The notes: generated by a model from the sequence alone, not told the origin. Positions 26,549-36,092 are shown, numbered from the stretch's first letter. The stretch: 64,000 nt of DNA from an uncultured Lactobacillus sp. (GCA_946479925.1 CAMLHK010000001.1:91187-155186); one strand, 5' to 3'. Numbers and translations: made by a program.

Positions 26549-28498
26549 TTAAACTAGCTTTCCTTGTTCAATCAAGCTAGCTACTTCTGGTTGCACACGT
26601 TGATACTTAGAAACTGTTTCATCGTAATCAACAAAGAATAATTTGTACCAAACAAGGAACGTGTAAATTGTCCAGATTTGGCGACGATGTGAGCCATCGC
26701 CTTTGTAATTTTCATCAAGCAATTGCAAAATTTTGTCTTGCTCAAAAATGTCATTAACAAAATCCTCGCTGAACAAGTCACGCACTTGTTGATAAAAGCG
26801 TGGTTCTTGCAACCATTCTTTGATTGGGGTTGGGAAACCTAGCTTAGGACGCTTAGCCCACTCGTCTGGCAGCACTTTTTCTGATGCCTTACGCAAAGCG
26901 TATTTAGTATCATACTTGTTAACCAAGTAATCGGTTGGAATTGAATTAGCACGTTCAGCAACCTTGCGGTCAAGGTATGGCACACGCAATTCGAGCGAAT
27001 GAGCCATTGAAATCTTGTCGGCCTTTTGCTCAATATCGTTTAGCATAAAGTGGTGCAAATCGATGTATTGCATTTGGCGAACGTTATCAAGATCCTTAAC
27101 CTTTTCAAAGTCCTTTTGATAAATACCATTAACGGTTAATTTGTTGCGGTATGATGGCTTCAAAACGCCATTAGCGTCTTCTGAAGTGAAAATAGTTGGG
27201 TAATCCATGTCATAGATGACTGATTGACCAACGTAAAATTCGCTTGGTTCAGCCAAGTTAGTGTACATGTGAACCTTGCCAGGGAAGTTTGGCATCTTTT
27301 TAATCTTATGTGCCAATTTAACCCTTGTCTTCTTCGGCAACTTTTTACATTGAGAAGTAAAGACCTTAATAACGTTGTTATGCGTGTGCATCCCGTAGTT
27401 AACGTAGCCAGCAAATAATTCGTCCGCACCTTCACCAGATAAAGCAACCGTAACGTGCTTACGCGCCATCTTGCACAAGTACCAAAGAGGAATGATTGAC
27501 GGATTAGCGTCGGGTTCATCCATGTGGTACTGCATTTCTGGGAAGTCATGCATTGCCTCGTCAGCTTTAACCTTGTCTGAATAGAAATTCCAGTCATTCA
27601 TGTCAGCTAAAGCCTTAGCCTTAGATGCCTCATCATAAGTTGCATTGTCAAAGGAAATTGAGAAGACATCATCAGGATTTAAGATGCTGGTAATGTAACT
27701 GGAATCGACTCCTTCTGATAAGAAGGCACCAACAGGAACATCCGCAATATGGTGCAACTTAACTGATTCATGCAAATCTTCGTCGATTTTATTAACCGTC
27801 TCTTCAAAACTAAGCGTGTTAGCCTTATATTCAGCGTCCCAGTATTGATGGGTCTTCATTTGACCGTCTTTATATTCAAACCAGTGGCCTGCTGGGAACC
27901 GCTTGATGCCCTTAAAGAAAGTCTCATCAAGGTCATTATATTGGTTCATCAAGTATGGCTTAACTGCTTCTGTATTAAGACGACGCTTAAAACCAGGGAA
28001 CTGCAAGAAACTCTTGATTTCTGAGCCAATAATCAAGTGACCATTCTCATCGCTGTAGTAAAGTGGCTTGATACCAAAGAAATCACGGGCGCCATACAGC
28101 GTTTGAGTGTTATCATCCCATATGGCAAACGCAAACATACCCCGGATACGCTTAAGTAAGCCATCCATGCCCCACTCTTCAAAACCATGCAACAAAACTT
28201 CTGTATCCGATTTAGTGGTAAATGTATGACCTGCTTCAATCAATTCGTCTCTTAATGGCTGGAAGTTGTAAATTTCACCATTAAAGATAATTGCCTTTGT
28301 TTTGTCTTCATTGTAAATTGGTTGGCTACCGCCACGTAAATCAATGATTGATAATCTTCTAAAACCTAAAGCAACTTTATCGTTGGTGTAAAAACCATCT
28401 GAGTCAGGACCACGGTGCATGATCGCTGCCATCATTTTGCCAATAGCTGCTTGCTTATCATTTATTTCTGGATTATAAAATGCGACAATTCCGCACAT
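26549..28498 (-). CDS. asnH: glutamine-dependent asparagine synthase, AsnH-type (D-Asp cross-bridge amidation)
   Basis: 649 aa. The N-terminal glutaminase domain begins MCGIVAFYNPEI, Cys2 being the nucleophile, with RRLSIIDLRGGSQP and FNGEIYNF. The C-terminal synthetase domain carries the ATP-pyrophosphatase loop GAFLSEGVDSSYI and VALSGEGADELFAGY. The family normally makes asparagine. In Lactococcus lactis AsnH instead amidates D-Asp of the peptidoglycan bridge, and the adjacent D-aspartate ligase makes that role more likely here. One residue is odd: the usual S-G-G-[LIV]-D-S-S loop reads SEGVDSS. Free asparagine synthesis cannot be excluded. Confidence 0.88.
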   Translation of the reverse strand: MCGIVAFYNPEINDKQAAIGKMMAAIMHRGPDSDGFYTNDKVALGFRRLSIIDLRGGSQPIYNEDKTKAIIFNGEIYNFQPLRDELIEAGHTFTTKSDTEVLLHGFEEWGMDGLLKRIRGMFAFAIWDDNTQTLYGARDFFGIKPLYYSDENGHLIIGSEIKSFLQFPGFKRRLNTEAVKPYLMNQYNDLDETFFKGIKRFPAGHWFEYKDGQMKTHQYWDAEYKANTLSFEETVNKIDEDLHESVKLHHIADVPVGAFLSEGVDSSYITSILNPDDVFSISFDNATYDEASKAKALADMNDWNFYSDKVKADEAMHDFPEMQYHMDEPDANPSIIPLWYLCKMARKHVTVALSGEGADELFAGYVNYGMHTHNNVIKVFTSQCKKLPKKTRVKLAHKIKKMPNFPGKVHMYTNLAEPSEFYVGQSVIYDMDYPTIFTSEDANGVLKPSYRNKLTVNGIYQKDFEKVKDLDNVRQMQYIDLHHFMLNDIEQKADKISMAHSLELRVPYLDRKVAERANSIPTDYLVNKYDTKYALRKASEKVLPDEWAKRPKLGFPTPIKEWLQEPRFYQQVRDLFSEDFVNDIFEQDKILQLLDENYKGDGSHRRQIWTIYTFLVWYKLFFVDYDETVSKYQRVQPEVASLIEQGKLV

Positions 28499-28607
28499 AG
28501 ATTTATCTTCCTTAATTAATCTTAGTTAGTAACCTGTTAGTTTTTAAGTTTAACTTTCACATTATAAGATAATGGCGGCCAAATTCCAAATTGTCCACCC
28601 ATTTTAC

Positions 28608-30005
28608 CTAAATGTAAAAGATTCTTCGCCTGCTGGCAGCCCCATAACCAAAGGCCTGGATTACGTGCCGATGCAAGTCAATGTTTACAACGTACCCAGC
28701 AAATTCAGTTTGATGATCGATTTGACGATTCCAATTCTTATTATATTTAGTCGTCAAAACATGGTTCGGTCCCATTAAAGCTGAGCAGTTAAACAAAATA
28801 TACTGGATACCATTTATTCTGAACTGGTCTTCAACGTGACGGTGGCCACAGAAGTAGGCAATAATCCGGGCATTTTTCACATTAGTAAAATCAAAGTCAT
28901 TTGCTAAGCGAAATTCTGGTGGGATACCGCTGCTTGAGTGCATTTGCCCTTTTTCGCCCTGGTTAAATGCCACTAGTAGTTCGTGAAGGGACCGGCCGTT
29001 GTACTTAAGTGCATTCGAGCCCTTACGGTTAATCGGATTGCCGTGACTCATAAAGACAATGCTCTTATTGGATGACTGCTCCAAGATTTCGATGATCTCT
29101 TCCATCTGATCTTCTCTGACAGCCAAAGTGATTTTGGCATCGTAACGCTTTTGACCCTGAGCATTTAAAATGTAAGGCAAATCAGTGGTATTGACTGAAA
29201 TGAAGCGGATATCATCGACATCATAGTAACAAACGCCGTGCTGGCGTGAAATATAGTGCATACCAGGCTGGGCATACATTGCTGGCCACATAATCTTTTC
29301 AAATTCATTCTCGGGGAATGATGCTTTTAAGTCGTGGTGCTCATCATACTTGTCGTTTTCGTCATGATTGCCTTTAATCATCAAGTACGGCACTTTGGTT
29401 GATTTAAACGAATCACGTAACTTAATTAGTTCGCTTTCGCCTAAGAAGCCCGTGTCAGAGCCATCAATCCAGTCCCCCAAATGCACCTTGAGATCAAGTA
29501 ACCCAGAGTCATCAAGATAGGAAAATTCGTTAACATGAGTTAAACCATTCCAGCCGTAAAAATCCGTACTATTACTATCCTTATAGTGGGTATCAGTAAT
29601 CACACTAACATTGACAGAATTTTTACCCCCATGCGTCCGCTCCTTGACACGTTTAATGAATTCATCAAGGTATTCTTCCACAATATAACGACGCCCAGTT
29701 TTGCGATTAACAAACGCACGGTATCGTTCTAATTCAGGACTAAATTCACGCACATATTCTGGCGCTAAGTTATCAGCACTTTCTAAACTGAGTGCCTGAT
29801 GCAAAACATCATTTTCATCTTTATAAACGGTCAGATTATATGGCAGACCTTGGGGTGTATGTTGCGCTGTATCAACATGATATTCACCGACCGTCACATA
29901 TTCCTGCATTGGATCAAGTGAATTTTTCCTTTTATTAAAAAGACGGCGCATTTTAGCCCCATTTTTCCGATCAAATAATCCCATTGAATACTTAAAAACA
30001 TTCAT
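28608..30005 (-). CDS. calcineurin-like metallophosphoesterase
   Basis: 465 aa without signal peptide. The five metallophosphatase motifs are in order: DTHY, GDWIDG, GNHDE, FMSHGNP and CGHRHVEDQ. A ~150-residue N-terminal part of unknown fold (YRAFVNRKTGRRYIVEEYLD) precedes the catalytic domain. The C-terminus ends in the basic FGYGAASRRRIFYI. Such enzymes hydrolyse phosphomono- or diesters; the substrate is not readable. The 161-aa unknown gene lies upstream on the same strand with only a weak hairpin between. Confidence 0.85.
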   Translation of the reverse strand: MNVFKYSMGLFDRKNGAKMRRLFNKRKNSLDPMQEYVTVGEYHVDTAQHTPQGLPYNLTVYKDENDVLHQALSLESADNLAPEYVREFSPELERYRAFVNRKTGRRYIVEEYLDEFIKRVKERTHGGKNSVNVSVITDTHYKDSNSTDFYGWNGLTHVNEFSYLDDSGLLDLKVHLGDWIDGSDTGFLGESELIKLRDSFKSTKVPYLMIKGNHDENDKYDEHHDLKASFPENEFEKIMWPAMYAQPGMHYISRQHGVCYYDVDDIRFISVNTTDLPYILNAQGQKRYDAKITLAVREDQMEEIIEILEQSSNKSIVFMSHGNPINRKGSNALKYNGRSLHELLVAFNQGEKGQMHSSSGIPPEFRLANDFDFTNVKNARIIAYFCGHRHVEDQFRINGIQYILFNCSALMGPNHVLTTKYNKNWNRQIDHQTEFAGYVVNIDLHRHVIQAFGYGAASRRRIFYI

Positions 30006-30023
30006 TATTGTGCCTCAACCCAA

Positions 30024-30053
30024 AGAAAAAAGCCGGGCGATCAGCCACAGCTT
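30024..30053 (-). terminator. possible weak terminator
   Basis: Minus strand AAGCTG / CGGCTT with a 12-base loop and TTTTTT, between the unknown gene and the metallophosphoesterase. Stem is short and includes a G-U pair; may only attenuate. Confidence 0.4.
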
Positions 30054-30059
30054 CAGAAA

Positions 30060-30545
30060 CTACGCGTTATCTGCCAATGCGTGGGCTGCTAAGCCGATTG
30101 ACAAAACTGCATCTTTAGACAATACTTCTTGTAACACTTTAGGTGCAATTACTTGAACAGCACCGATTACCTTTAAGCTGTAAGTAACCACGTGTAAATC
30201 AACTGACTCATTATAAAAATCGTCTTCATAGGGATTTTCATGATTATAAGTCAGATTAATTTTATTCTGATCAGCGTAACCGTCAACATGGTTAGTTAAG
30301 ATGCGGTCATGTAAATCAGTTAATTGCTCTGACAAGTTAATCAAAGTAAGCTTGTGGTCACTTTCAGTTTCATAGTATTGCTCTTGAGTCATGCCAAAAT
30401 AGTCTTTAACTGGCTTGTGCAATACATGCAAATTATCAATCACACGATAAACGGCCTCAACATCAAAGTCTGTTTCTTTATTTAAAATACTTTCTTGATT
30501 ATCGGCCAAATTATCGGCCAGAGTCATTGTATCTAACTTTTCCAT
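30060..30545 (-). CDS. unknown acidic protein
   Basis: 161 aa, rich in Asp, Glu and Asn, no signal peptide. Predicted mostly helical; the C-terminal 45 residues (VVTYSLKVIGAVQVIAPKVL, ending AAHALADNA) are hydrophobic but not clearly membrane-spanning. AGGAGGATATC precedes the ATG. I recognise no family. It lies upstream of the metallophosphoesterase on the same strand, so the two may act together. Confidence 0.7.
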   Translation of the reverse strand: MEKLDTMTLADNLADNQESILNKETDFDVEAVYRVIDNLHVLHKPVKDYFGMTQEQYYETESDHKLTLINLSEQLTDLHDRILTNHVDGYADQNKINLTYNHENPYEDDFYNESVDLHVVTYSLKVIGAVQVIAPKVLQEVLSKDAVLSIGLAAHALADNA

Positions 30546-30755
30546 GATATCCTCCTAAAGTTCATTTTATATTATACCAAAAAAACTATTATTGCACTTT
30601 TTGTAAGAAAAAATTTTACCTTTCGTTAATGGGTTTTTTAAACCAGATTTTACTCACGCTAAATAAGGGCCAATAATATTTATTTTAAAAAGAAAAAAAC
30701 AACTTTTTACGTATCTAATATTGATAGCAAAAAATATTATTAAAGGAGACTAACG

Positions 30756-31322
30756 ATGTCTGAACTTATCCGCTGCCCTTGGGGCACAAAAGACGACTCA
30801 TTAATGCAGCAATATCATGACCACGAATGGGGCAAACTCAATCTTGATGAACAGTACCTATTTGAAATGTTAACTTTAGAGCTTTTTCAATCAGGTCTAA
30901 ATTGGTCAATGATTCTGCACAAACGGGAAAACTTCCAAAGGGCTTTTAAAAACTTTGCACCAGCAGAAGTGGCAAAAATGACTGATGATGACATTGCACT
31001 TTTAATGCAAGACAGTTCAATTGTCCGTAACAAGATGAAAATCACGGCTACGCTCAAAAATGCAAAGGCGATTCTAGCAGTTGATGCCAAAGAAGGCAGT
31101 TTTGCTCATTACTTGCAGCAGTTTGTCAAAACGCCAATTGTTCATCATGCGCAAACTGCCGAAGAAGTACCCAGCACCAGTAAAATCACCGCACAAATGG
31201 CTAAACAAATGAAGAAGGACGGCTTTTCTTTTGTTGGCCCGATTACACTGTACTCATTTTTACAGTCCGTTGGCTTAATTAACGATCACCTTGAAACTTG
31301 TTCATTTAAATATCAAGGTTAA
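30756..31322 (+). CDS. tag: DNA-3-methyladenine glycosylase I
   Basis: 188 aa, normal for Tag. The zinc ligands Cys7 (RCPWG), His21 (YHDHEWG) and the C-terminal His178/Cys182 pair (DHLETC) are all present, along with FEMLTLELFQSGLNW and IVRNKMKI. It removes 3-methyladenine from alkylated DNA in base excision repair. AAAGGAG precedes the ATG. It converges on the phn cluster over a shared terminator. Confidence 0.95.
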   Translation: MSELIRCPWGTKDDSLMQQYHDHEWGKLNLDEQYLFEMLTLELFQSGLNWSMILHKRENFQRAFKNFAPAEVAKMTDDDIALLMQDSSIVRNKMKITATLKNAKAILAVDAKEGSFAHYLQQFVKTPIVHHAQTAEEVPSTSKITAQMAKQMKKDGFSFVGPITLYSFLQSVGLINDHLETCSFKYQG

Positions 31323-31324
31323 AC

Positions 31325-31362
31325 AAAAAGCTGGACTACTTCTTGAGTAGCCCAACTTTTTT
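31325..31362. terminator. bidirectional terminator between tag and phnE
   Basis: AAAAGCTGGACTACTT / AGTAGCCCAACTTTT stem with T-run toward tag and A-run (T-run on the minus strand) toward the phn operon. Confidence 0.75.
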
Positions 31363-31384
31363 AATTGATTCTATCGTTTTATTT

Positions 31385-32197
31385 TTAAACTAACTTTTTC
31401 CGAATCCAGCCGGAAATCCAGTCAATGACAATTACCATGATGATAATACCAAGCAGGATAATTCCTACCCGATTCCATTGCCGGTATTGTAAGGCAATGA
31501 TTAGTGGATAGCCGATACCACCGGCACCAACTAGTCCAAGAACCGATGCCGAACGAATCGAAACATCAAATCGGTATAAAGTATTGGAAATCAAGGCTGG
31601 CAAGAGGTTTGGTAAAATCGAGAACATTACCACATTGGTTTTTGAGCCACCAGCGGCAGTAACTGCTTCGTTAGGACCATCTTCCAAGTTTTCAATTGCT
31701 TCTGAAAATAGTTTAGCAAGCATCCCGACCGAGTGGAAGCCTAAGGCCAAAACACCGGCTGCTGAACCCGGGCCAACAGCTTTAATGAACATCAAGGCCA
31801 AAACAATTTCTGGAAATGACCGAATACTCGCCAAGACAATTTTACCAACCCGTGAGACATACCACTTTTTGTGTCTTGTATGTGCTGCCCAGAAGGCAAA
31901 CGGTAAAGAGATAATTGCCGAAATAAAAGTTCCTAAAAAGGCAATGCAGACGGTATCCCACAATTGCGAAACCAAATCTTCACCCGTGCCATTATAGACA
32001 TACGACCAATCTGGGTGGAAAATACCAGAGAAAATGGCACCTGCAATTTGACCCGCAGTTTGCTTAATTCCACCAAAATCAATGCCAGTGCATGACCAAA
32101 CAATCAGTAGAATGGTTACGATCGCCAGTGCCCAATGCGCTACGCGCTTTTTCTGATCGACTGGCTTAGGAGGCAGTTTTTTCATTGAAGTATCCAT
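31385..32197 (-). CDS. phnE: phosphonate-type ABC transporter permease (second PhnE)
   Basis: 270 aa, about six membrane segments. The permease EAA loop is visible around EAIENLEDGPNEAVTAAGGS, and GLVGAGGIGYPLI is a typical PhnE block. Its ATG overlaps the stop codon of the upstream permease (TAATG), implying translational coupling. With its partner it forms the membrane channel of an importer energised by PhnC. The cluster carries no C-P lyase or phosphonatase genes, so the cargo could be a phosphonate or another phosphorus compound. Confidence 0.9.
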   Translation of the reverse strand: MDTSMKKLPPKPVDQKKRVAHWALAIVTILLIVWSCTGIDFGGIKQTAGQIAGAIFSGIFHPDWSYVYNGTGEDLVSQLWDTVCIAFLGTFISAIISLPFAFWAAHTRHKKWYVSRVGKIVLASIRSFPEIVLALMFIKAVGPGSAAGVLALGFHSVGMLAKLFSEAIENLEDGPNEAVTAAGGSKTNVVMFSILPNLLPALISNTLYRFDVSIRSASVLGLVGAGGIGYPLIIALQYRQWNRVGIILLGIIIMVIVIDWISGWIRKKLV

Positions 32198-33000
32198 TAT
32201 TTCATCAACGCCTCCCTTGATTTAGAAGAAACATAGTCGATAAGAACTACGACTAAAATAATTGCAATGATAATTGTACCGGTCTTAGGGTAATCGAAGA
32301 CCTGCAATGTTTCTTGCAAGTAAAGTCCAATACCACCGGCACCGATATAACCCAAGACAGTCGATGCACGAACGTTAATTTCAAACGCGTATAAGCAGTA
32401 TGAAATAAAGTAAGTCATAACCTGTGGCAAAACGGCAAACACAATAATTTGTAACTTATTAGCACCAACCGCAGTTAAGGCCTCAATTGGACCAGGATCA
32501 ATTGTTTCGATTGCTTCATAGAACAACTTAACAACAATCCCAAACGTACAAATTGCTAAAGCTAAGATACCTGCAACAGGTCCAATACCAACAATTGCTA
32601 CAAATATTGCACCTAAAAGTAAGTCAGGAACCGTTCTAATAATATTCATAATGACTCTTAAGATACCGGTCACTGCCTTATTTTTAACAATGTTGCGAGC
32701 AATCAACAACGAGTAAACAAAGGCAAGAATTGACCCGATTACTGTGCCCAAGATTGCCATCTTGATGGTTTCAAGGATTAACGGAATAACCGCACCTAAG
32801 TATGACCAATTTGGATGCAACATTTGCAAAAAGATATCCGCAAATTGCCCAAAGTTAGCAAAAAGTGCGCCTAAGCTGGTTTTGGTTACTTTAGTTGAAA
32901 CAACTAAACCAGCAACAAAGAGAATAATCCAGAATAAGTTCAAAATTTTGAACTTTTTCTTTGGCAGTGTCATTAGAGTTTCTTCTTCAGTACTACTCAT
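32197..33000 (-). CDS. phnE: phosphonate-type ABC transporter permease (first PhnE)
   Basis: 267 aa from the chosen start, six or so membrane segments. [20 protein letters not shown] is the EAA loop and [15 protein letters not shown] the conserved PhnE block. I place the start at the ATG at 32998-33000, overlapping the end of phnC; a start 17 codons earlier would overlap phnC by about 60 bases and has no ribosome binding site. The permease is a paralogue of the next gene and they should form a heterodimer. Confidence 0.88.
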   Translation of the reverse strand: MSSTEEETLMTLPKKKFKILNLFWIILFVAGLVVSTKVTKTSLGALFANFGQFADIFLQMLHPNWSYLGAVIPLILETIKMAILGTVIGSILAFVYSLLIARNIVKNKAVTGILRVIMNIIRTVPDLLLGAIFVAIVGIGPVAGILALAICTFGIVVKLFYEAIETIDPGPIEALTAVGANKLQIIVFAVLPQVMTYFISYCLYAFEINVRASTVLGYIGAGGIGLYLQETLQVFDYPKTGTIIIAIILVVVLIDYVSSKSREALMK

Positions 33001-33766
33001 CTTGGTCACCACCAGAATAGATTTGATCAAATGTTTCTTTAGGTGTTTCACTCATTTTGCCATCGTAAATGATTTCACCGGCACGGACACCGATAACCCG
33101 TTTACCAAATTCTTGTGCTAATTCAACACTGTGTAAATTGATTACGACAGTCATGCCATGCTTTTCATTAAGCATCTTTAAGTCTTGCATCACACGACGC
33201 GAAGTCTGTGGGTCAAGTGAAGCAGTTGGCTCATCAGCCAGAATAATATCAGGATCTTGCGTCAGCACCCGTGCGATTGCTACACGTTGTTGCTGTCCAC
33301 CGGACAACTCATCAGCGCGTGTGTAAACCTTGTCTGCAAGGTCAACTTGTTGCAATGCATCATAAGCGCGTTGCTTGTCTTCTTTAGTAAAGAGGTTGAG
33401 GGTACTCTTCCAGGTTGGGTAATAACCAACGCGACCCGTCAAAACATTGCGCAAAACACTTGAGCGCTTAACCAAGTTGAAGCTTTGAAAAATCATACCG
33501 ATATTTCTACGCAACATCCGTAGTTCTTTTCCCTTAGCCTTGGTAATTGACTCACCATTAATTAGAATATCGCCTTCAGTAATATCAATTAACCGGTTAA
33601 TTGAGCGCAAAAGTGTTGATTTACCTGCACCAGACAAGCCGACAATAACGACAAATTCACCCTTATTGATCGTTAAATTGATGTCCTTTAAACCAACAAC
33701 ATCTTTGCCATAGACCTTTTTAACGTTTTTTAATTCAATTACTGGCTTAACTGCAGAATCTGCCAT
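32993..33766 (-). CDS. phnC: phosphonate-type ABC transporter ATP-binding protein
   Basis: 257 aa. Walker A GLSGAGKS (residues 43-50), Q-loop [10 protein letters not shown], signature [15 protein letters not shown] and Walker [10 protein letters not shown] followed by a switch histidine in VINLHS. This last motif and the FQSFNLV loop are typical of PhnC. It hydrolyses ATP for the two PhnE permeases. It follows phnD by 19 bases and overlaps the next permease gene. Confidence 0.95.
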   Translation of the reverse strand: MADSAVKPVIELKNVKKVYGKDVVGLKDINLTINKGEFVVIVGLSGAGKSTLLRSINRLIDITEGDILINGESITKAKGKELRMLRRNIGMIFQSFNLVKRSSVLRNVLTGRVGYYPTWKSTLNLFTKEDKQRAYDALQQVDLADKVYTRADELSGGQQQRVAIARVLTQDPDIILADEPTASLDPQTSRRVMQDLKMLNEKHGMTVVINLHSVELAQEFGKRVIGVRAGEIIYDGKMSETPKETFDQIYSGGDQDE

Positions 33767-33785
33767 TATAAACTTCCTTTATCTC

Positions 33786-34721
33786 TTATTTTTTAGTTGA
33801 TGCGACAATTTTGTCATACTTACGAACAGTATCAAAGTCGCTGTCCTTACTTGGAACATATCCTTCGTGAGTATAAATGCTTTCGATAATCTTCTTACCC
33901 TTCTTGGATTTACCGATATCAATAAATGCATTTGCTAACTTCTTACGGAATGATTTAGACATGCTTGGAACAACGGAAATTGTGTCATTTGGAATTGGCT
34001 TAGTGAAGTAGATTGGCACAACTTGATCCATAATCTTAGGGTTGTCTTTCTTCACGATTGTACGTGCATCCTCAAAGACAAACGCTGCATCAGTGTCACC
34101 GTTTAAAACGTTCAAAACTGATTGGTCCTGTCCTGTAACAGTAACTAATTTACAGCTCTTCTTAACATCAAGACCTTTTTCCTTCAATTCAGCGATTGGG
34201 TAAACGTAACCAGCTGAAGAAGTTGGGCTTTGGATGGAGATTGATTTACCCTTTAAGTCCTTCCATGACTTAATTCCTGAACCCTTTTTAACTAAAACTT
34301 CGGCACGGTAGAAATTAACTAAGTCCTTAGTTGGACGGCCGCCAGGTTGCTTAACGCCGTATCTTTGTGCTTGTAATAAGACATCAGCAGCGCCTTGCTT
34401 GTGTGCTAACACATAACCACTTGGTGGCAAGAAACCAACATCAACTTTCTTGGATTTCATAGCTTCAACAACTGTGTTGTAGTCAGTTGACATTGAAACG
34501 TGAACTGGAATTCCTAAGCGATCAGAAAGCATCTTTTCCAAAGGCTTTGCGCGTGACTCAAGTTCAGTAGCAGCTTGACTAGGAACAAACTGAACGTTCA
34601 ATGACTTTGGTGTGCCATTGCTACTACTGTTATCGCTCTTGCTTTTACCAGAACATGCAGTAGCCATCAATGCAACTAGCATAACAGCTGCACCAGCTAA
34701 AACTTTTTTAAATTTCTTCAT
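33786..34721 (-). CDS. phnD: phosphonate-type substrate-binding lipoprotein PhnD (copy 1)
   Basis: 311 aa. Lipoprotein signal with lipobox MATAC (Cys23), then a PhnD-type periplasmic-binding fold: LNVQFVPSQAATELESRAKP, IPVHVSMSTDYNTVVEAM, VGFLPPSGYVLA, SIQSPTSSAGYVYPIAEL, DTDAAFVFEDART. The SSAGY serine-rich loop is where PhnD proteins bind the phosphonate or phosphate group. A GGGAGGG site lies a few bases before the ATG, immediately after an attenuator-like hairpin. It is about 70-75% identical by eye to the second copy upstream; the binding loop differs (TSSAGY against TSDSGY). Confidence 0.92.
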   Translation of the reverse strand: MKKFKKVLAGAAVMLVALMATACSGKSKSDNSSSNGTPKSLNVQFVPSQAATELESRAKPLEKMLSDRLGIPVHVSMSTDYNTVVEAMKSKKVDVGFLPPSGYVLAHKQGAADVLLQAQRYGVKQPGGRPTKDLVNFYRAEVLVKKGSGIKSWKDLKGKSISIQSPTSSAGYVYPIAELKEKGLDVKKSCKLVTVTGQDQSVLNVLNGDTDAAFVFEDARTIVKKDNPKIMDQVVPIYFTKPIPNDTISVVPSMSKSFRKKLANAFIDIGKSKKGKKIIESIYTHEGYVPSKDSDFDTVRKYDKIVASTKK

Positions 34722-34738
34722 CGTGCCCTCCCAGACAT

Positions 34739-34791
34739 AAAAAAAGACCTAATCTAATTAACACGTAACGTGAATTACACTAAGTCTTTTG
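34739..34791 (-). terminator. attenuator-like hairpin in the phnD copy 1 leader
   Basis: Minus strand AAAAGACTTAGTGTAATT pairs with AATTAGATTAGGTCTTTT (one mismatch, two G-U) around a small CACG/CGTG hairpin, followed by TTTTTTT and then, within 10 bases, the phnD ribosome binding site. The stop codon of the leader ORF lies inside it. Confidence 0.7.
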
Positions 34792-34901
34792 GTAATAACA
34801 TTATTAATTAAGAAACGAACATTACCCTCTTTTTTAAGGGAACGAAAAGAGCTGTCAACAATGTCTTTGATGAATGCTGTACGCAATCCATACTTTTGCA
34901 T
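34758..34901 (-). CDS. 47-aa leader ORF before phnD copy 1
   Basis: ATG with a strong AAGGGGAG site 8 bases upstream. The product is 47 aa, basic, beginning MQKYGLRTAFIKDIVDSS and ending TKRLSVIHVTC; no signal peptide. The stop codon lies inside the terminator hairpin that ends just before the phnD ribosome binding site, the layout of a leader peptide controlling attenuation. The C-terminal NNVITKRLSV resembles NNNIKQSLV at the end of the leader ORF before the second phnD. No family recognised. It could instead be a small independent protein. Confidence 0.5.
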   Translation of the reverse strand: MQKYGLRTAFIKDIVDSSFRSLKKEGNVRFLINNVITKRLSVIHVTC

Positions 34902-35046
34902 GCCTCTAACTCCCCTTTCGACAGTCCGTAAATTATTCTTACAAATAATAGCAGAAATGTTTCCTTTAGAAAAGTAATTTAATCAGAAAACTTCGTCTGA
35001 GACCAAATTTAAGGTAAATGCGTTCCAAATAATAACTTAGTCTGGT

Positions 35047-35982
35047 TTATTTTTTAGTTGAGGCAATGATCTTGTTATATTCACGAATGATATCGTAATC
35101 ACTGTCTTTAGCGTAGGTATATCCTTCTTGATTATAGACACTTTCGATAATTTTCTTACCCTCTTTAGAATGAGCAATCGAAATGAATGCCTTAGCTAAC
35201 TTCTTTTGGAAAGCTTTTGGCAAACTTGGAATAACCGAAATTGTGTCGTTTGGAATTCTTTGTGAGAAGTAGATTGGAACAACTTGGTCCATAATCTTAG
35301 GTTCGTCGGCCTTAACGTTGTTACGGGCATCCTCAAAGACGAAGGCTGCATCAGTGTCACCGTTAAGTACGTTTAGCACACCTTGGTCTGCCCCCTTAAC
35401 TGAAACAATCTTGCAGCTCTTAGTTACATCAAGGCCCTTTTTCTTCAATTCTGCTACTGGGAAAACATAACCGGAATCAGAAGTAACATCTTGAACAGAA
35501 ATTGACTTACCCTTTAAGTCCTTCCAGCTCTTAATTGATGAACCTTTTTTGACTAAAATTTCACTTCTGTATGAGCTAACCAGTTTCTTAGTTGCTACAC
35601 CGCCCGGCTGTTTAATGCCATAGCGAACTGATTGCAAAAGCAAGTCAGCCGCACCTTGTTTATGAGCCAAAATGTATGCATCAGATGGTAAGAAACCAAC
35701 TTCAACTTTCTTTGACTTCATTGCTTCTACTAAACCGTTATAGTCGGTTGACATTGAAACATGAACTGGAATGCCTAGACGTTTTGATAATAATTTTTCC
35801 ATTGGCTTTGCCCGAGCTTCGAGCTTGTTGGCACCAACACTAGGAACAAATTGGACATTCAGTGACTTTGGCGTACTGTCACTTTTTGAAGTTGATTTAC
35901 CACCTGAGCAGGCAGTTAAGCCGGCAGTTAAAAACAATAAGAAAAATGCTAACAGAAATTTCTTAACTTTAGACAATTTCAT
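35047..35982 (-). CDS. phnD: phosphonate-type substrate-binding lipoprotein PhnD (copy 2)
   Basis: 311 aa, lipobox GLTAC with Cys25. It has the same PhnD blocks as copy 1 (LNVQFVPSVGANKLEARAKP, IPVHVSMSTDYNGLVEAM, DTDAAFVFEDARN) and the same length, so the pair arose by tandem duplication. The ligand loop reads VTSDSGYVFP instead of TSSAGYVYP, which may change specificity. AAGGAG lies 7 bases before the ATG. It is the first gene of the phn cluster and has its own leader with another small ORF and hairpin. Confidence 0.92.
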   Translation of the reverse strand: MKLSKVKKFLLAFFLLFLTAGLTACSGGKSTSKSDSTPKSLNVQFVPSVGANKLEARAKPMEKLLSKRLGIPVHVSMSTDYNGLVEAMKSKKVEVGFLPSDAYILAHKQGAADLLLQSVRYGIKQPGGVATKKLVSSYRSEILVKKGSSIKSWKDLKGKSISVQDVTSDSGYVFPVAELKKKGLDVTKSCKIVSVKGADQGVLNVLNGDTDAAFVFEDARNNVKADEPKIMDQVVPIYFSQRIPNDTISVIPSLPKAFQKKLAKAFISIAHSKEGKKIIESVYNQEGYTYAKDSDYDIIREYNKIIASTKK

Positions 35983-36092
35983 TTTTTACTCCTTAAAACT
36001 AACTATATTTTCGACAATCTGTTTGTTAACAATTTTTTAGATGATTAATGCTTATTATTACTTCATCTTCTTTCACAAGTGGTAAAAATCCC

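Noticed and set aside
34789-34977. 62-codon plus-strand ORF in the phnD intergenic region
   Set aside because: Lies antisense to the better-supported minus-strand leader ORF and lacks a ribosome binding site.
31385-35982. Phosphonate degradation operon
   Set aside because: Only import genes are present; no C-P lyase (phnG-M) or phosphonatase gene, so only transport is claimed.
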